Positions 49,001 through 59,028 are shown, counted from the first letter of the stretch. The stretch is 64,000 bases of DNA from Brienomyrus brachyistius (GCF_023856365.1 NC_064538.1:15680435-15744434); one strand, 5' to 3'. Translations and numbers: made by a program. Notes: generated from the letters alone by a model not told the origin.

Positions 49001-50479
49001 TTCTTTGAGCAGATGAGACAAAAGCAGATATATTTGGTTATAATGTACCTTGGCATATTTGGCAAAATCTGCATGAAGTGTAATAACACAGGCACCTCAT
49101 ATCGGCTATGATGCACAGTGGTGGGAAGATGTTGAGTCGGACTTATTTGGCAGCCAAAGCACAAGGAACACCATGCCGTCACTCAGTTGACCATGAATTC
49201 CTTTTTTTAACCAAAGGATTCTGTAGGCAAATGTTAAGCCATCTGTTCGGCAGCTAATGCCTGGCTGAAATTAGGTTATGCAACAGGACAATGATCTCAA
49301 GGACACCAGAAAATCTACTTCTGATTGGCTGCAAAAAATTAAGATTTTAAAAAAGTCCTCAGCCCCATTGAAATTTGTGATGAGACCTTAAGGGACCCAG
49401 TGAACTGAACTAATGTCATAAGGAAGAGGGGGGCAAAATTTTTCCAAATTTATGTCAATTTGATCATTTTTGGTACAGAAAATGATTACTTCCAGTTATT
49501 GCTGGTAAATGTGGTTCTTCACTTATAAATCCATTGAACTGATAGTAGGTGTACTTTACCTCACTATCTCCTACAACATTCTTCCAGAACTAATACTGGA
49601 TTGTGACTATAGTTTGTGTTCTTGGTGAGCTGTTACTCAGCCACATTACCCAATTTATTAGTTTTTCTGATGGTAGAGTCATGGACACTGACTTTTCATA
49701 AAGCAGGAGAGGCACATTGATTCCTGGATGATGTTTCAGAGTTTCTTGTGACTTCCTGGATAGTTTTTCATTTTGCTGTTTGAGACATTTTGGCAATTCT
49801 GGCAAAACTGACTCTTCTAACTCACCCATACTAACAGGCACAGGCAGTGCTTTACTGTGGTCTCTATTTTGGTCTGATTTTGATGGCTAAAACTGAATTT
49901 TGAACAAGGCCGGCCCAGATCAAGTCTCCTTGTTTACCAGATAAATATAGCTAACACTAAGTAACTCTTGTGAACAGTATAAATATAATATAAATGTAAT
50001 GTATCACAACACATCCATGTAAAGGGCCTTGGGACAGCTCTGTTGTGAAAGGCGCTATACAAAAAGAAATTGAATTGCATATAAATGGAAAAAAGCAACA
50101 AAATTCCCAATTTTGTCCTAGCTACGTCAAAGATGCAAAAATTTTAAAACTCATAAATGTCCTTTCCACAAGTATTGTATATTGGTCAGTGTATGATTCA
50201 GTGAAACCCTACAAGAATCTGGCTTCAATGAGTTAGATTCAGGTCTCGAAATGGTATTTCTCCAGGAATAAAAGTGCAAGGTCAGCTGGTAAGCATCCTG
50301 TCTACCCCCCCCCCCTTTTTTTTTGTTGTTTTTAGGACCGGTTTGCTGAAATCTTTGGGAAGGACGCAGCAGCTGAGAGCAGGAGGTCCCAAGAGAACTT
50401 CAAAAAGTGGCTGTTAGCTGGGATGACGCTCATCACTGGAGTTGTTGTGGGCTCTCTCATTGCTCAGAAGCGCCTGTGA
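37099..50479 (+). CDS. bcl2l1: Bcl-xL (Bcl-2-like protein 1), complete, two coding exons
   Basis: Anti-apoptotic Bcl-2 family protein of the outer mitochondrial membrane. It sequesters BH3-only proteins and restrains BAX/BAK. Coding exons are 37099-37668 (190 residues) and 50336-50479 (47 residues plus stop), giving 237 residues, close to human (233). BH4 is at residues 3-21 (SNRELVMDYIRYKLSQRNY). A Gly/Pro-rich loop follows at about 22-82. BH3 is at about 87-101 (VKEALRDSANEFELR), BH1 at 130-150 (NEVFRDGVNWGRIVGLFAFG) and BH2 across the splice junction (WIQQQGGW|DRFAEIFG). The C-terminal membrane anchor is WLLAGMTLITGVVVGSLIA, ending QKRL. The intron splits the gene after the BH2 Trp, the position conserved across the family. 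The exon 1 donor is gg|gtgagt; the exon 2 acceptor is preceded by a C9T9-type tract. The BH3 core has Ala-Asn where the family consensus has Gly-Asp. Confidence 0.97.
38225..39210. repeat. Composite of dispersed repeats in the bcl2l1 intron
   Basis: Contains 'ccgttatagccgaagtccgt' with an imperfect copy 'gttccgttataagtgagtcc' (about 38610-38680), and ends with 'gccccccctaatataatggt' then 'aggggaaacactg', which I recognise as a recurrent fish transposon end. The outer boundaries and the family are uncertain. Confidence 0.45.
39394..39418. repeat. (GT)n microsatellite
   Basis: Uninterrupted gtgtgt tract of about 25 bases. Confidence 0.9.
40887..40920. repeat. (GTA/GTG)n trinucleotide repeat
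   Basis: gtagtagtggtggtagtagt and similar units, about 11 triplets. Confidence 0.9.
41840..41884 (-). repeat. Antisense retroposon 3'-tail fragment
   Basis: caattcaattcaattcaa followed by actttattcgtccctgagg resembles the reverse complement of the fish LINE/SINE ending that closes in ...aaagtgaattgaattgaat. Confidence 0.5.
45190..45630. repeat. Two diverged copies of a 'gtggggaccaaa' repeat
   Basis: Unit 1 (about 45200-45430) and unit 2 (about 45435-45630) share 'atattacattgtggggacca' / 'atattacgttgtgggaacca' and 'agtttggttacttatggtca' / 'gtttggttacttaaggttag'. This 'gtccccac' element is widespread in fish. The pair is a direct repeat. Confidence 0.6.
46441..46530 (+). mobile_element. LINE/SINE 3'-tail fragment (copy 1)
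   Basis: 'tgtatcacaacacatccatg' then 'gtggtgaaaggcactatata' and '...aaagtgaattgaattgaat' form a short 3' end of a retroposon. A second copy occurs at 49999-50080 with about 80% identity by eye. Confidence 0.65.
47265..47954 (-). mobile_element. Outer Tc1-like element, left part (degenerate, reverse orientation)
   Basis: Contains 'gtgaaaaaataattgcccca' near the end, then 'gcagcaattactgcaaccag' and 'tcattgctccatctctcaca', and later 'cagtttcagctcagagacag' and 'gatggcatctcctccagctc'. These correspond, in reverse orientation, to landmarks of a common fish Tc1-like transposase element. Its continuation is at 49557-49870, on the other side of a second element. Reading frames are destroyed. Confidence 0.6.
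47955..49556 (+). mobile_element. Inner Tc1-like element (degenerate, forward orientation)
   Basis: The left end 'cagtacaccctctttcgatt' and the right end '...taggtgtacttt' match the terminal inverted repeats of a fish Tc1-like family. Internal landmarks include 'atcagcaatgacctcagaga', 'tcaatctaggaagggttgtt', 'aaaaagaacatggcagcata', 'cagatgagacaaaagcagat' and 'ggttatgcaacaggacaatg', which encode the transposase core in intact copies. Here the frame is broken throughout and bears a five-copy tandem array at about 48732-48932. It interrupts the older outer element, so insertion order can be read. Confidence 0.75.
48732..48932 (+). repeat. Five-copy 40-41-bp tandem array inside the Tc1-like element
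   Basis: The block 'aaaggccctcttcatggtgt' recurs with ggccctct at 48761, 48801, 48842, 48883 and 48923, spacings of 40, 41, 41 and 40 bases. The unit corresponds to a single segment of the normal element ('ggaagggttgccaggagaaa' type), so the array arose by local amplification after insertion. Confidence 0.92.
49557..49870 (-). mobile_element. Outer Tc1-like element, right part (degenerate)
   Basis: 'tttctgatggtagagtcatg', 'gacactgacttttcataaag', 'caggagaggcacattgattc' and 'tgtgacttcctggatag' correspond to the second half of the reverse-oriented Tc1-like element whose first half is at 47265-47954. Confidence 0.6.
49999..50080 (+). mobile_element. LINE/SINE 3'-tail fragment (copy 2)
   Basis: 'tgtatcacaacacatccatg' then 'gttgtgaaaggcgctataca' and '...gaaattgaattgcat'. 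Related to 46441-46530. It ends about 255 bases before the bcl2l1 exon 2 acceptor. Confidence 0.65.
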
Positions 50480-50937
50480 GAGACAGTCAGCACCACCACC
50501 CAGACACCCCATCTAACATGAAGGAATTTGCCAAGTATTGTCCTGTTTACGTATTTCTCCTGCAGCCTCATGCACTGAGGACTAACTCAATGATCAGATT
50601 ACACAAGGTGAACTCATCTGAGTAGTCGTCCATCAGCATCTTCAGATCATCACCAGATTTCCTATAACTACAGTCCACGTCATTGATATATACATCAATG
50701 GAATCAAATTAAAAAGAAAAAAACATATTTGGGCAAAATGATTTCTTCTTTTCTTTCCCCTTTGCTCAATTGTTGGTTCTATAAAAGTTCTATATGTTTT
50801 GCCATATTCAAAGAATGGAAAACTAATCAAAACGAAAAAATAAAAGTTGGTGGTGTCAGAGATTTGGTTTCATAGCTCTTTCAGTGTGACTAACTTGTTT
50901 TTATTCTTGGCAAGACATTCTAGTGGAATGAAATAAA
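50480..50937 (+). other. bcl2l1: bcl2l1 3' UTR with candidate polyadenylation signals
   Basis: AATAAA at 50839-50844 is followed by GT-rich 'agttggtggtgtcag', a good cleavage context. Further AATAAA hexamers lie at 50932-50937 and about 51055. The UTR start is fixed by the stop codon at 50477-50479; the end is inferred. Confidence 0.55.
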
Positions 50938-53082
50938 GATTTTTTTATTGGGATAGAAGTTGAGTGCAGCAGGTGAATAAGTCTGAGGAAAACAATATAT
51001 TCAGCATCATGATTTTTGAACGGTTGGGTTGTGGAGGGTTTGTTTTTATCTGTAAATAAAACTAGATGGCTGTATTTCAAAATTAGGAAAATGTGTGTTT
51101 AGGGGGGTAGATTTTTAGAGCATACAGCGCTCACAGAAAGTCTTGGAACGCTTGCTATTTCAGTAAGAATATTGCAAAATTACTGGTTTTGTAACAATCA
51201 TTTCTTTATTCATTTGTTTACAATAATATACAGACCCTCCTTTACTTACAAACAAGTTACATTCCGAACGGCCATTTGTAACTTGAAATTTTCATAAATC
51301 TCACCAGCATTGTTCCAACATCTAATGGAAAGCCTTCCTAGAAGGGAGGCTATTATAGAAACAATAGGCTGACTGAATTCATGGTGGACAAGCTGATGTC
51401 CACATACTTTTGGACATGTATATAAATAAAGCACAGCAATATTAGGATTGAATTGTACATAGAGGTACATTCATCAAAAGTAACACAGCTTGGAATTATT
51501 CGTTCTTTAGGGAAGTGCATTCCTGACAGTACACGCTGTACATTATAGAGTTGTAACTGCCTGACCTTCCCTTTGCCTCGATCCGTTGCAAACTGTCTTC
51601 CCCATACAATGCTCTGTCATTTGGAGGTAAAAACACAAGAGGACCAGATAGCAGCGAATTCCACAGGCTGATAAATTCATAAATGTTACATGGTTATATT
51701 TTTAAGTCTTAATTAATGAAACGATTGTGACAGTGCCAGAAGCTGGCAGACACTGTATGGCCTTTTATTAAAGGTGTTCAGGAGAGCTGCACATACTGCA
51801 CACTAATGTAAGACAGGTCAATACTGTTAGACAGTAATGGCCTGAGAGTCGCCACGATAAGATGGTTAAGCCCAGAAACATTTACACTAAAACTCCCAAG
51901 CAATTATCTTGTTACCATGAACCTTCTAATGTATGAACCTGTTTCTACTGCCCACACCAGTGATTCTGCATTAGTTGCACACATTTTCTCTCTGTTCCTG
52001 CATAACCATTTTCCCTTTTGCTCCAGAAATGTTCCACTGATGTATGAGATAATGTCACACAATTGGCTTTTCTGCGGAAGAGGGAGAGGGACACACATCA
52101 AATGGAACACCCCTGCACATTCGCTATAATCAAGGAACTGACAACGCCTACAGTAAACAATCAGTCAACATGTTTGATTGCTTTTTAGCTAGCAGTCCTT
52201 TCTAGACACTTAACCCTTTCAGCTACATGTAATTTTCTACTTGTTTTGCTCATATGTAAAATAAACTACTCCAAAGATGAATTTCATATTTAGATTTCAG
52301 CTAAGTGTATGGATATCCTAAAAATTGTAGTATGCACTCTATGTCCAAACACCCAAACTACTCCCTTATAAGTAAAAGTAAGAAACACAGCTATTCTCAT
52401 ACAGAGCATTAAACGGCTGCAGTAAATACAGACCAGTTTCTGAGAGAGTAACTCAGTGAGCCCAATCAGACCAAAGTGTATAAAATGAATATAAAAATTT
52501 GCATGATTGGGTCCTCATGGGTGAAGGTGTCCATTAATTGAAAACTTTAACATATTCAAGGTTTGCCTTGTAGCCAACCAAATTAGAATATCTGAATTGA
52601 AATGAATATTTCATGAGGTCTAGGGCATTAGTCTCACAAATACTACTTTTGTTGTCCCACTTCCTGCTGTCACTTGACAGGATCATACGTTACACTGTCT
52701 CTGAATAGATATATGACGTCCAGATAAACTGGATTAAATTAGTCTTACCTTACATGCTTACCTAAATAGTTACACTGCTGTGGTTCTAACAGGAGTAGTT
52801 GCAATATTACACCATAATTATGGTTCTTCAATAGTGGTGAAAGAAGTTTCTTTCAATACTTAATGACACAGAATAAACCAGATACTCCCAGTGACAGATG
52901 TAAAGCTGAATGTGAAGGTATATTATCGCAAGAAAATTAAGCAGAAATAATGTAGCACACCCCAGTGCGGGTGATCACAGCCGAACAGCATCCTCATAAT
53001 TGAATGATTCAGGAGATCTGTTGGAGAATTGCCCTCATTACCATTGTTTCAGAAATGTCTCATTCTTCAAAAACTGTTTCTT

Positions 53083-53122
53083 TCTTTCTTTCTTTCTTTG
53101 GGGGGGGGGGTGTGGGGGGGTG
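53083..53122. repeat. (TTTC)n tract and adjoining G-run
   Basis: ttctttctttctttcttt followed by about 10 G, tgt, and a further G-rich run. Confidence 0.85.
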
Positions 53123-53228
53123 GGTCATGGTGAGTCTGTCAGTTGTGGTTCACCTCCCAGCATGGCTATCCAATACCAGAATGGATCATTTCAAGCTCTT
53201 CTCCATTAACAAAAGAAAGTAAAGAGAA

Positions 53229-53255
53229 TTAATAATAATAATAATAATAATAATA
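53229..53255. repeat. (AAT)n microsatellite
   Basis: Eight to nine copies of the AAT triplet. Confidence 0.9.
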
Positions 53256-55444
53256 GGCAAATTCTTCAGGACATTTTATTAAGCAATGTCATCCAGAAAG
53301 AGTTGCCTTCTTTTTCCTGCTTGCTGACTGCTTTGGTTGAATTGGCAGCATGAGAATGTCTGTAAACACAGCAGGGAAATGAGAGACGGGTAGCCAGGTG
53401 ACCCTTATGTAGGGAAGGGCTCCTGCTGCTCACTTTCAGCTACGTTGCGCTGGGAGAGAAGCCCAGCTCTCTCTATCCTGGAGTCAGATGTGGCTCCTCT
53501 GCCTGTTTGGCTGGACCAGCTCCAAAGAGCCACATTCTTACTTTATGTTTATAGCGACAAAACCATCCCCAGTCATCTGTGTTCTCGTTTTTCATGTGTT
53601 CATTTTTTTCAGAATTCCTCCTACAGTTAAGACATGCTATTCTGGTTGGTGACTGGCTTTGTGTCCAGGATGTAGCCCCTGCACTGGCTGAGATAAGCCT
53701 TGACATTGCTATGACCTTGACTGGACAGGCCCATCTATCTTCCATAACTGCTTATTTAGCAGGGGGTCACAGTAATGATGGGACATGTGATAAATGAAAA
53801 TGAATGGGTGAGATATTTTTAACTTTGGGATTTTGTTAAAATATCTGTAGGAAATGTCAAGCTAAAGAAAAAGACATAAAAAGGAATTTCAGTCCATCCA
53901 GTAGCTTAGTATGAGAGTGCAAAAGGTGTTCCTGGAATTCCCTCAGCATCCTCCTATGGCCCAAAGACACACGCCTTTCCCTTTGCAGTTCCTGGCATAC
54001 GCACGAGGCTTTTCGAGACATTAAATCCAATACCTGATCTTGGAAAATGCATGGATGGACAGATGCTATAATTTGTTTTATTGAGCATCTTTCTGACCAT
54101 CTCATCACATCAGACTTCACATATACTCTGAAAATATGAAGCATATTTTGTGACACACTGTCACTAAATACAGATGGTCTTGTCATTCAAGACTGCTATG
54201 AGGGTGGGCAAGCAGCCATGCGTACCTGGCTGTTGTTTGTGTGGATATTGCAAAGCAAGGACCATGCAAATAAATGACTCAAAGGGAATGTTCATGTACT
54301 TGTAGACTGAAATAAATTTCAAAATATTGTTTAGACTGGGATTTTTATAACGGTTTTCTTCTTACGCTTATTCCCTCTACAAAAACATATTTGAATTGAC
54401 AAGTATGTAATTGAAGGGCATGAGTCTCAAAAATGCAGATTTCACTTTAATCAATTTACTACATCATAATTTGACCTACTTAATTACAGTATAAGCAGCT
54501 ATATATGAAGTGTAGTTGAATAAGTATAATATTGTTACATGAAATCAGGATGCAGATTAGCTCTGACATTTCAAGGTGGAGTTATATTTTCGAAAGTAAA
54601 AGTTACCAGGAATTACAATAAAAAGACCTTAAATGAATGACTGCTGAAAGAAGGTTGGTTCATTTTTCACTGGGGAAGCATCGAGACCTTACTAGCTGCC
54701 ACGGTTTGAGATGCCATCCTTTACAAAGGGAGTTCCTCTGTCTTTACTTGTCAAACGGCATCAATTAATTCCAAACCAATTACATTTTATGCCCCTGGCT
54801 GCTTATGTGCACCGCTAATAGAAGTGCAATACCGTAAAATGAATTTGTGTATTAAACACATAAAATTACTTTTAAATTAAAAGCTATTAAACTAATGAAA
54901 GGCGTTGACAGAACATGATCACTGACCCAAAACCTTTTTTGGATTTGGAAGAAAACCAACATGTTTCAGTACTTCGTCTTTACTCTTCATCCTTACTTAT
55001 GTCATTTTTGCTATCAATGTAGTAAAACATAATATTAAATATAGAGAAGCACAATGCCTGATCGTTGATTGATATGAAGACATTCCTTTCGATTACCTTC
55101 AAGTTTAATAGATTATATTATAGTGAAATACAGTATAATACCCATACAAGGAGAATTCATGTAAGTTACATGTAAAGTAAATGTGAATTAACAGCCTGGA
55201 GACAGAGAATCACAGGAAGTATGACTGATTTAGGTTAGTGAAAACCTGCTTATGCTGTAACGGTAAATTAACAGTGTGGAAAAGGCACCATGTCATTCAT
55301 GAGGAGCGATCAAGTGTGTAGGGTGTGTGCTAATTGATGGACAAGTTACATTCATGATAGAGAGAAGGATGGACTAATTACACACCATGCAGAGTTAATC
55401 CTGCCATTGCCAGAATTCAGAGAACAGCCCCCAAACCAAGAACC

Positions 55445-56863
55445 CTACTTCCACTGGCCCTTGTCATAGTCCCATTTGGCGGATAAGCCTTCTATGGGGT
55501 TGATCCTCATGTCAATCATCCGTTGTAACTGCTGGGCCTTCCACTCGTCTTCCAGCGTGTGAGGTCGTGGAGGGAACACTACAACACAAAGACACCCATC
55601 TTAATCGTTCATAAGGTACCATAAACCTTGTAGTAAATTATTATGTGTAGAACAGTTGACTTATCACAGCCCTGAGATAATACTGAAGTGTATCTACTGT
55701 AATGTTTTTATGGTATTAAAATGTACGAAGAGCATGGAGATTTCACTAATTGGCTTTTTGACATGATGGGAGCTACACCAGCTGTGCGCCAACCCACCGT
55801 TATATCGCTGCCAGAGGACCACCAGTCCCGTAAAGCCGATAAAAAATAAAACTCCACCCAAGACCGTCTTCCATTCATGAGACGGCGTCTTCATCTCTGC
55901 GTAGGTCTTTCTGAACATCAGCCTGTAGACTGTGTGAGCGTGTGACACAAGAAGGACCGAAGAGACAGAAGGAGGGAATGTTAAAGAAACGAAAAAACGG
56001 AGGAAGTCAACGTAACTTTTTAAATAAGCAATCAGTTTTGCTAACTGACTGTAGTTAGGTACACAGGTACGAAAGGAAGAATCGAATATGGAAGCTGATG
56101 TTACGGGCAAGTTTTTCTTCCTTGGAGAGCTGGGTCCAAGGCCCCTTCTCCTTTTGTTTCAGGCTCTTCTCCACGGCGCTGAGGGTGTCCTGGTACGGTC
56201 TGTCTGGCAGCGGGGTGTCGATACGGTCATAGTACATAACCAGCGACATGTCTGTTTGCGTGGAGACATCTATACGGCACAGGACACAAACATGAAAAGC
56301 AAATCAAGGCTAAAAGTGATGCAGTTTAGATAGTTTAGACTTGCCATTAAAAAAATAAAATCAATTTAAAAGATATGAATCCGAGACAGCCGCGTTGCTT
56401 TTTCCATTTAAATGGTTTGTGTTTGCACGGCCGTAGTTGGTAGTTTAACACGCGCAACGTGGGCAAACAAAAAAAAACGTCTACTTGCTGTCTTTTCATA
56501 GTTCGGCAGATCCATTTGATTCCTAAATACCTAAAGGCACCATGCCTTGCTTGCATTTCAACATTAGGGATGTACAGTTCAATACAGTTCCTTGGCCGAC
56601 AGCGCCCTCTGTTGGCAAAGTGCACGCCATGCTCATACGTTCATTTGTTTGTGGCGGAAAACCACGCGTACTTATCAACTTCACTCGGTGCTTTGTATCT
56701 TTAATACCGTTTATTTTTCAATGGCAACTCAATACGTATACATATAACAAAACACGTGCTTACGATGCCCCTGGGATGCCATCCTCACACTACCACCAGT
56801 CGCTGCCACCGTCGCACGTCTTGACAAAAGGCTGCCGAGGCGCCAAGCCGTCATTCGCAGCAT
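55445..56863 (-). CDS. cox4i2: Cytochrome c oxidase subunit 4 isoform 2, complete, four exons
   Basis: Nuclear-encoded subunit of respiratory complex IV with one membrane helix in the inner mitochondrial membrane. Isoform 2 is the oxygen-responsive form. Exons on minus, in transcript order: 56764-56863 (100 nt), 56105-56269 (165), 55798-55929 (132), 55445-55578 (134), for 531 nt or 176 residues. Exon 1 encodes an Arg-rich, acid-free transit peptide ([20 protein letters not shown]...) and ends C|gtaagc, in phase with exon 2. Exon 2 reads [20 protein letters not shown] then [18 protein letters not shown]. Exon 3 contains the helix ([20 protein letters not shown]). Exon 4 reads [20 protein letters not shown] and ends DYDKGQWK. 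The VFPP and WDY segments and the position beside bcl2l1 favour cox4i2 over cox4i1. The acceptor of exon 2 (gtgccgtatag) is pyrimidine-poor. Exon 1 was found by phase and content, since it is too short to stand out as an open frame. Confidence 0.93.
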
Positions 56864-57060
56864 CTGAAAGGCATGATAGCGAGGGTAGCTGAATTCGCAA
56901 GGTTGGTTAATTCAGCGACAGTTAACTGGATAAAATTAAAGCTTTCTTAACGTCTACGATCCAGGGTACTCAATGTTTACAAATTCTATCGATTAAATTG
57001 CAAGAATAGTATTGATAATACAGATCCTGTATTGTTTAATTATAGAATATTGATAGATAC
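56864..57060 (-). promoter_or_regulatory. cox4i2: Presumed cox4i2 promoter and 5' UTR
   Basis: Sequence immediately upstream (right) of the cox4i2 start codon. No TATA box or definite oxygen-responsive element was seen. A short overlapping ATG lies 11 bases upstream of the chosen start on the minus strand in another frame. Assigned by position only. Confidence 0.3.
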
Positions 57061-57076
57061 TTTTCAGAGTACTGAT

Positions 57077-57175
57077 ACCTGGTGCTGAATAACAAGTGGA
57101 GTACTGGCACCTGGTGCTGAATAACAAGGGGAGCATGTGCACCTGGTGCTGAATAACAAGGTGAGCACCTGTGCC
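57077..57175. repeat. 32-bp tandem repeat, about three copies
   Basis: 'acctggtgctgaataacaag' starts at 57077, 57109 and 57141, an exact 32-bp period, with linker bases varying (tggagtactggc, gggagcatgtgc). Confidence 0.92.
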
Positions 57176-57200
57176 TGTTTTTCTCCCACTTCAAGTCCCC

Positions 57201-57290
57201 CAGCCCAGCCCAGCCCAGCCCAGCCCAGCCCAGCCCAGCCCAGCCCAGCCCAGCCCAGCCCAGCCCAGCCCAGCCCAGCCCAGCCCAGCG
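57201..57290. repeat. (CAGCC)18 minisatellite
   Basis: Seventeen perfect CAGCC units and one CAGCG. The minus strand reads (GGGCT)n, with G3 runs separated by two bases, so it could fold as a G-quadruplex. Confidence 0.97.
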
Positions 57291-57492
57291 ACATGCTGAA
57301 GTTAATTGGACTTGCTAAATTGCCCGTAGGAATGTGTATGTGAGTGACTGGTGTGTGAGTGTGCCCTGTGATGGGCTGGCCCCCCATCCTGAGTTGTTCC
57401 CTGCCTCGTGCCCATTGCTTCCAGGATAGGCTCCGGACCCCCCGCGACCCAGTAGGATAAGCGGTTTGGAAAATGGATGGATGGATGGATGG
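57291..57492 (+). mobile_element. Retroposon 3' end with (ATGG)n tail
   Basis: 'gaagttaattggacttgcta', 'aattgcccgtaggaatgtgt', 'gccctgtgatgggctggc', 'ttccaggataggctccggac' and 'aggataagcggtttggaaaa', then ATGG repeats. This is the widespread fish LINE/SINE 3' end. Orientation is given by the tail. Confidence 0.8.
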
Positions 57493-57726
57493 TTACATAT
57501 AAGGTTGTAATGGCTTTGACTTTTCATTTGGTGCAACTGTTGTTGAAAAATAAAGCCCAGAAATTAGGCAAAAGAACTAATTGGCATTCTGAATGCAAAG
57601 TTAATCACAAAAGATGAAATGATGAAAATGTCAAATGTAATGCTGCAGAATGACCATGGTTTTGCTGACACATCAGTAGATTTTAAAAAATAAAGAAACT
57701 GGGGACAGGCTTCACACTGTTTAGAG

Positions 57727-57918
57727 CAGGGGAAGGGAACCTGTTTCATGGAGGGCCGGTATATGTGTGGGTCTTTGGGATGGCCTCTCCATCAGCCTAT
57801 AGCAGTGAATCGCCAGGACTGGAGTTTAGAGCCACTGTTTTATTATTGGCTGACTGGAGGGTCATTCAAAAAACCCGCACCCACACTGGCCCTCCATGGA
57901 ACAGATTCCCCACCCCTA
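57727..57918. mobile_element. hAT-like miniature inverted-repeat element, copy C
   Basis: A 192-bp unit with ends CAGGGGAAGGGAACCTGTTT and the inverse of the right end (TAGGGGTGGGGAATCTGTTC), and inner arms TGGAGGGCCG / TGGCCCTCCA. The flanks gtttagag and atttagag agree at 7 of 8 bases, a clear 8-bp target duplication as produced by hAT transposases. No coding capacity. Confidence 0.85.
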
Positions 57919-58765
57919 ATTTAGAGAGTCCCGTGCATATGGGGGTGGAGTTAAAATCCCACCCCCCAATTTCTAAAAAAAAACCCCACACAAGTAAATG
58001 CTTGTCTTGCTTTTCCTGCCTGGAAGTCATTTTGTTTCTGCGTAGCTCATGAATGCTGTCTCTCAGGCAATCTGCCTCTCGGGGGACATTTATGATATTG
58101 TCTAGAAACCTACCTTTTTATGATTCTCTCTCACTGTCACATTTCATCTGAATGAGCTTTTTGTCTAGTAGGAGATTTTATTGTTTTGTGGAAGTTACAG
58201 TTTTTCTGAGTTGCCTTCGTTTATTTTTCAGAAATTCTACTTGTAGAATTCTACTTTTTCAGAATAACTACTTGTATAACTTCCACATCATGGAGTCACT
58301 TGTCTACGTCATAAATGCAATGTCTCATTTTGCAAATTGCAAATGCTTTGGCACGGTAATGCAAATGATTATGTACAATCATCTGCTGATTTCTGCATTA
58401 CCAAATATTTATGACATGTTGGTCAGCATGTATTACACTGGTATTCTGTTGAATAGCCCCCCAAAACATCTAGGCATTAGCTCATTGCATAAGTCATTAT
58501 ATGAAAAATGGTTGAACCAGTTGTCATAATCTCTCAAACATATTCTCTATACATTTCCATTAGTTTTTTTATACAAATGTGTCCTGAATTGATGAATTGC
58601 TCTCAGTTGAATCTTGACTTTCACCAATAGAGGAGAAAGTTTGAAGCATTAGATCGACCAGTGATCAACCAGCTATTTCTCTAAAATAGCTCAGAGGTGC
58701 ATCTCATCAACCTTCAGTAGGCAAGCATATATTTACAGAGCACAACACAGTGTTACAGTTTGACA

Positions 58766-59028
58766 ATGGAAGAAGAACAAGGAAAGGGTCAACAGCAAGT
58801 AAGAAGAAGAGGAGAAAGGCTGCATGGTGAAAGGGTGGGGAGGCAAAACAGAGGAAGAGGTAGAAGAGGCCAAGAGCAGAGGCACGTTCTGATGAAATAA
58901 GGGCCACAGTTGTGGACCATGTCCTCAGTCATGGCCTTACAATGGGCGAGGCTGGTGGAAGAGTGCAGTCAAATGCTGGGAAAACAACCGTTTCTTCAAT
59001 CATTGATACGTTTCATAGAGACAAGAGG
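58766..59028 (+). pseudogene. Degenerate N-terminal domain of an IS630/Tc1-type transposase
   Basis: An ATG at 58766 opens an Arg/Gln/Gly-rich frame (EEEQGKGQQQVRRRGER... to QEQR). The frame then shifts by one near 58880 and continues as EIRATVVDHVLSHGLTMGEA and GGRVQSNAGKTTVSSIIDTF to HRDKR. The second part matches the helix-turn-helix start of a fish transposase family of the form 'IR-TVVDHV--HGLTM-EAG-RVQPN---FTVASIIRTF'. The catalytic domain was not found downstream. The surrounding sequence is rich in 'tacagtac' motifs, often part of such elements. The copy is broken by at least one frameshift. Confidence 0.65.

Larger units (their letters stand above)
37669..50335 (+). other. bcl2l1: 12.7-kb bcl2l1 intron, repeat-rich
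   Basis: No additional gene was recognised. Bases 38225-39210 are a composite of dispersed repeats. A (GT)n tract lies at 39394-39418 and a (GTA)n-like tract at 40887-40920. The 41-46 kb part is GC-richer with long C/G runs (for example 42029-42045 and 44401-44415). Two related repeat units lie at 45190-45630, LINE tails at 46441-46530 and 49999-50080, and nested Tc1-like elements at 47265-49870. Open frames such as 41087-41737 and 43666-44172 have no recognisable domain and look like chance frames in GC-rich DNA. Confidence 0.7.
50938..55444. other. Intergenic region between the convergent bcl2l1 and cox4i2
   Basis: AT-rich, with no recognisable exon. It holds a (TTTC)n tract followed by a G-rich run (about 53083-53122), an (AAT)n tract (53229-53255), and a retroposon-tail-like fragment near 53740-53785 ('ccataactgcttatttagca'). 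Because both flanking genes point inwards, their 3' ends lie here. No clear AATAAA on the minus strand was found close to the cox4i2 stop. Confidence 0.55.

Noticed and set aside
57201..57290. CRISPR-like array
   Set aside because: A pure pentanucleotide repeat with no spacers in a vertebrate genome; a minisatellite.
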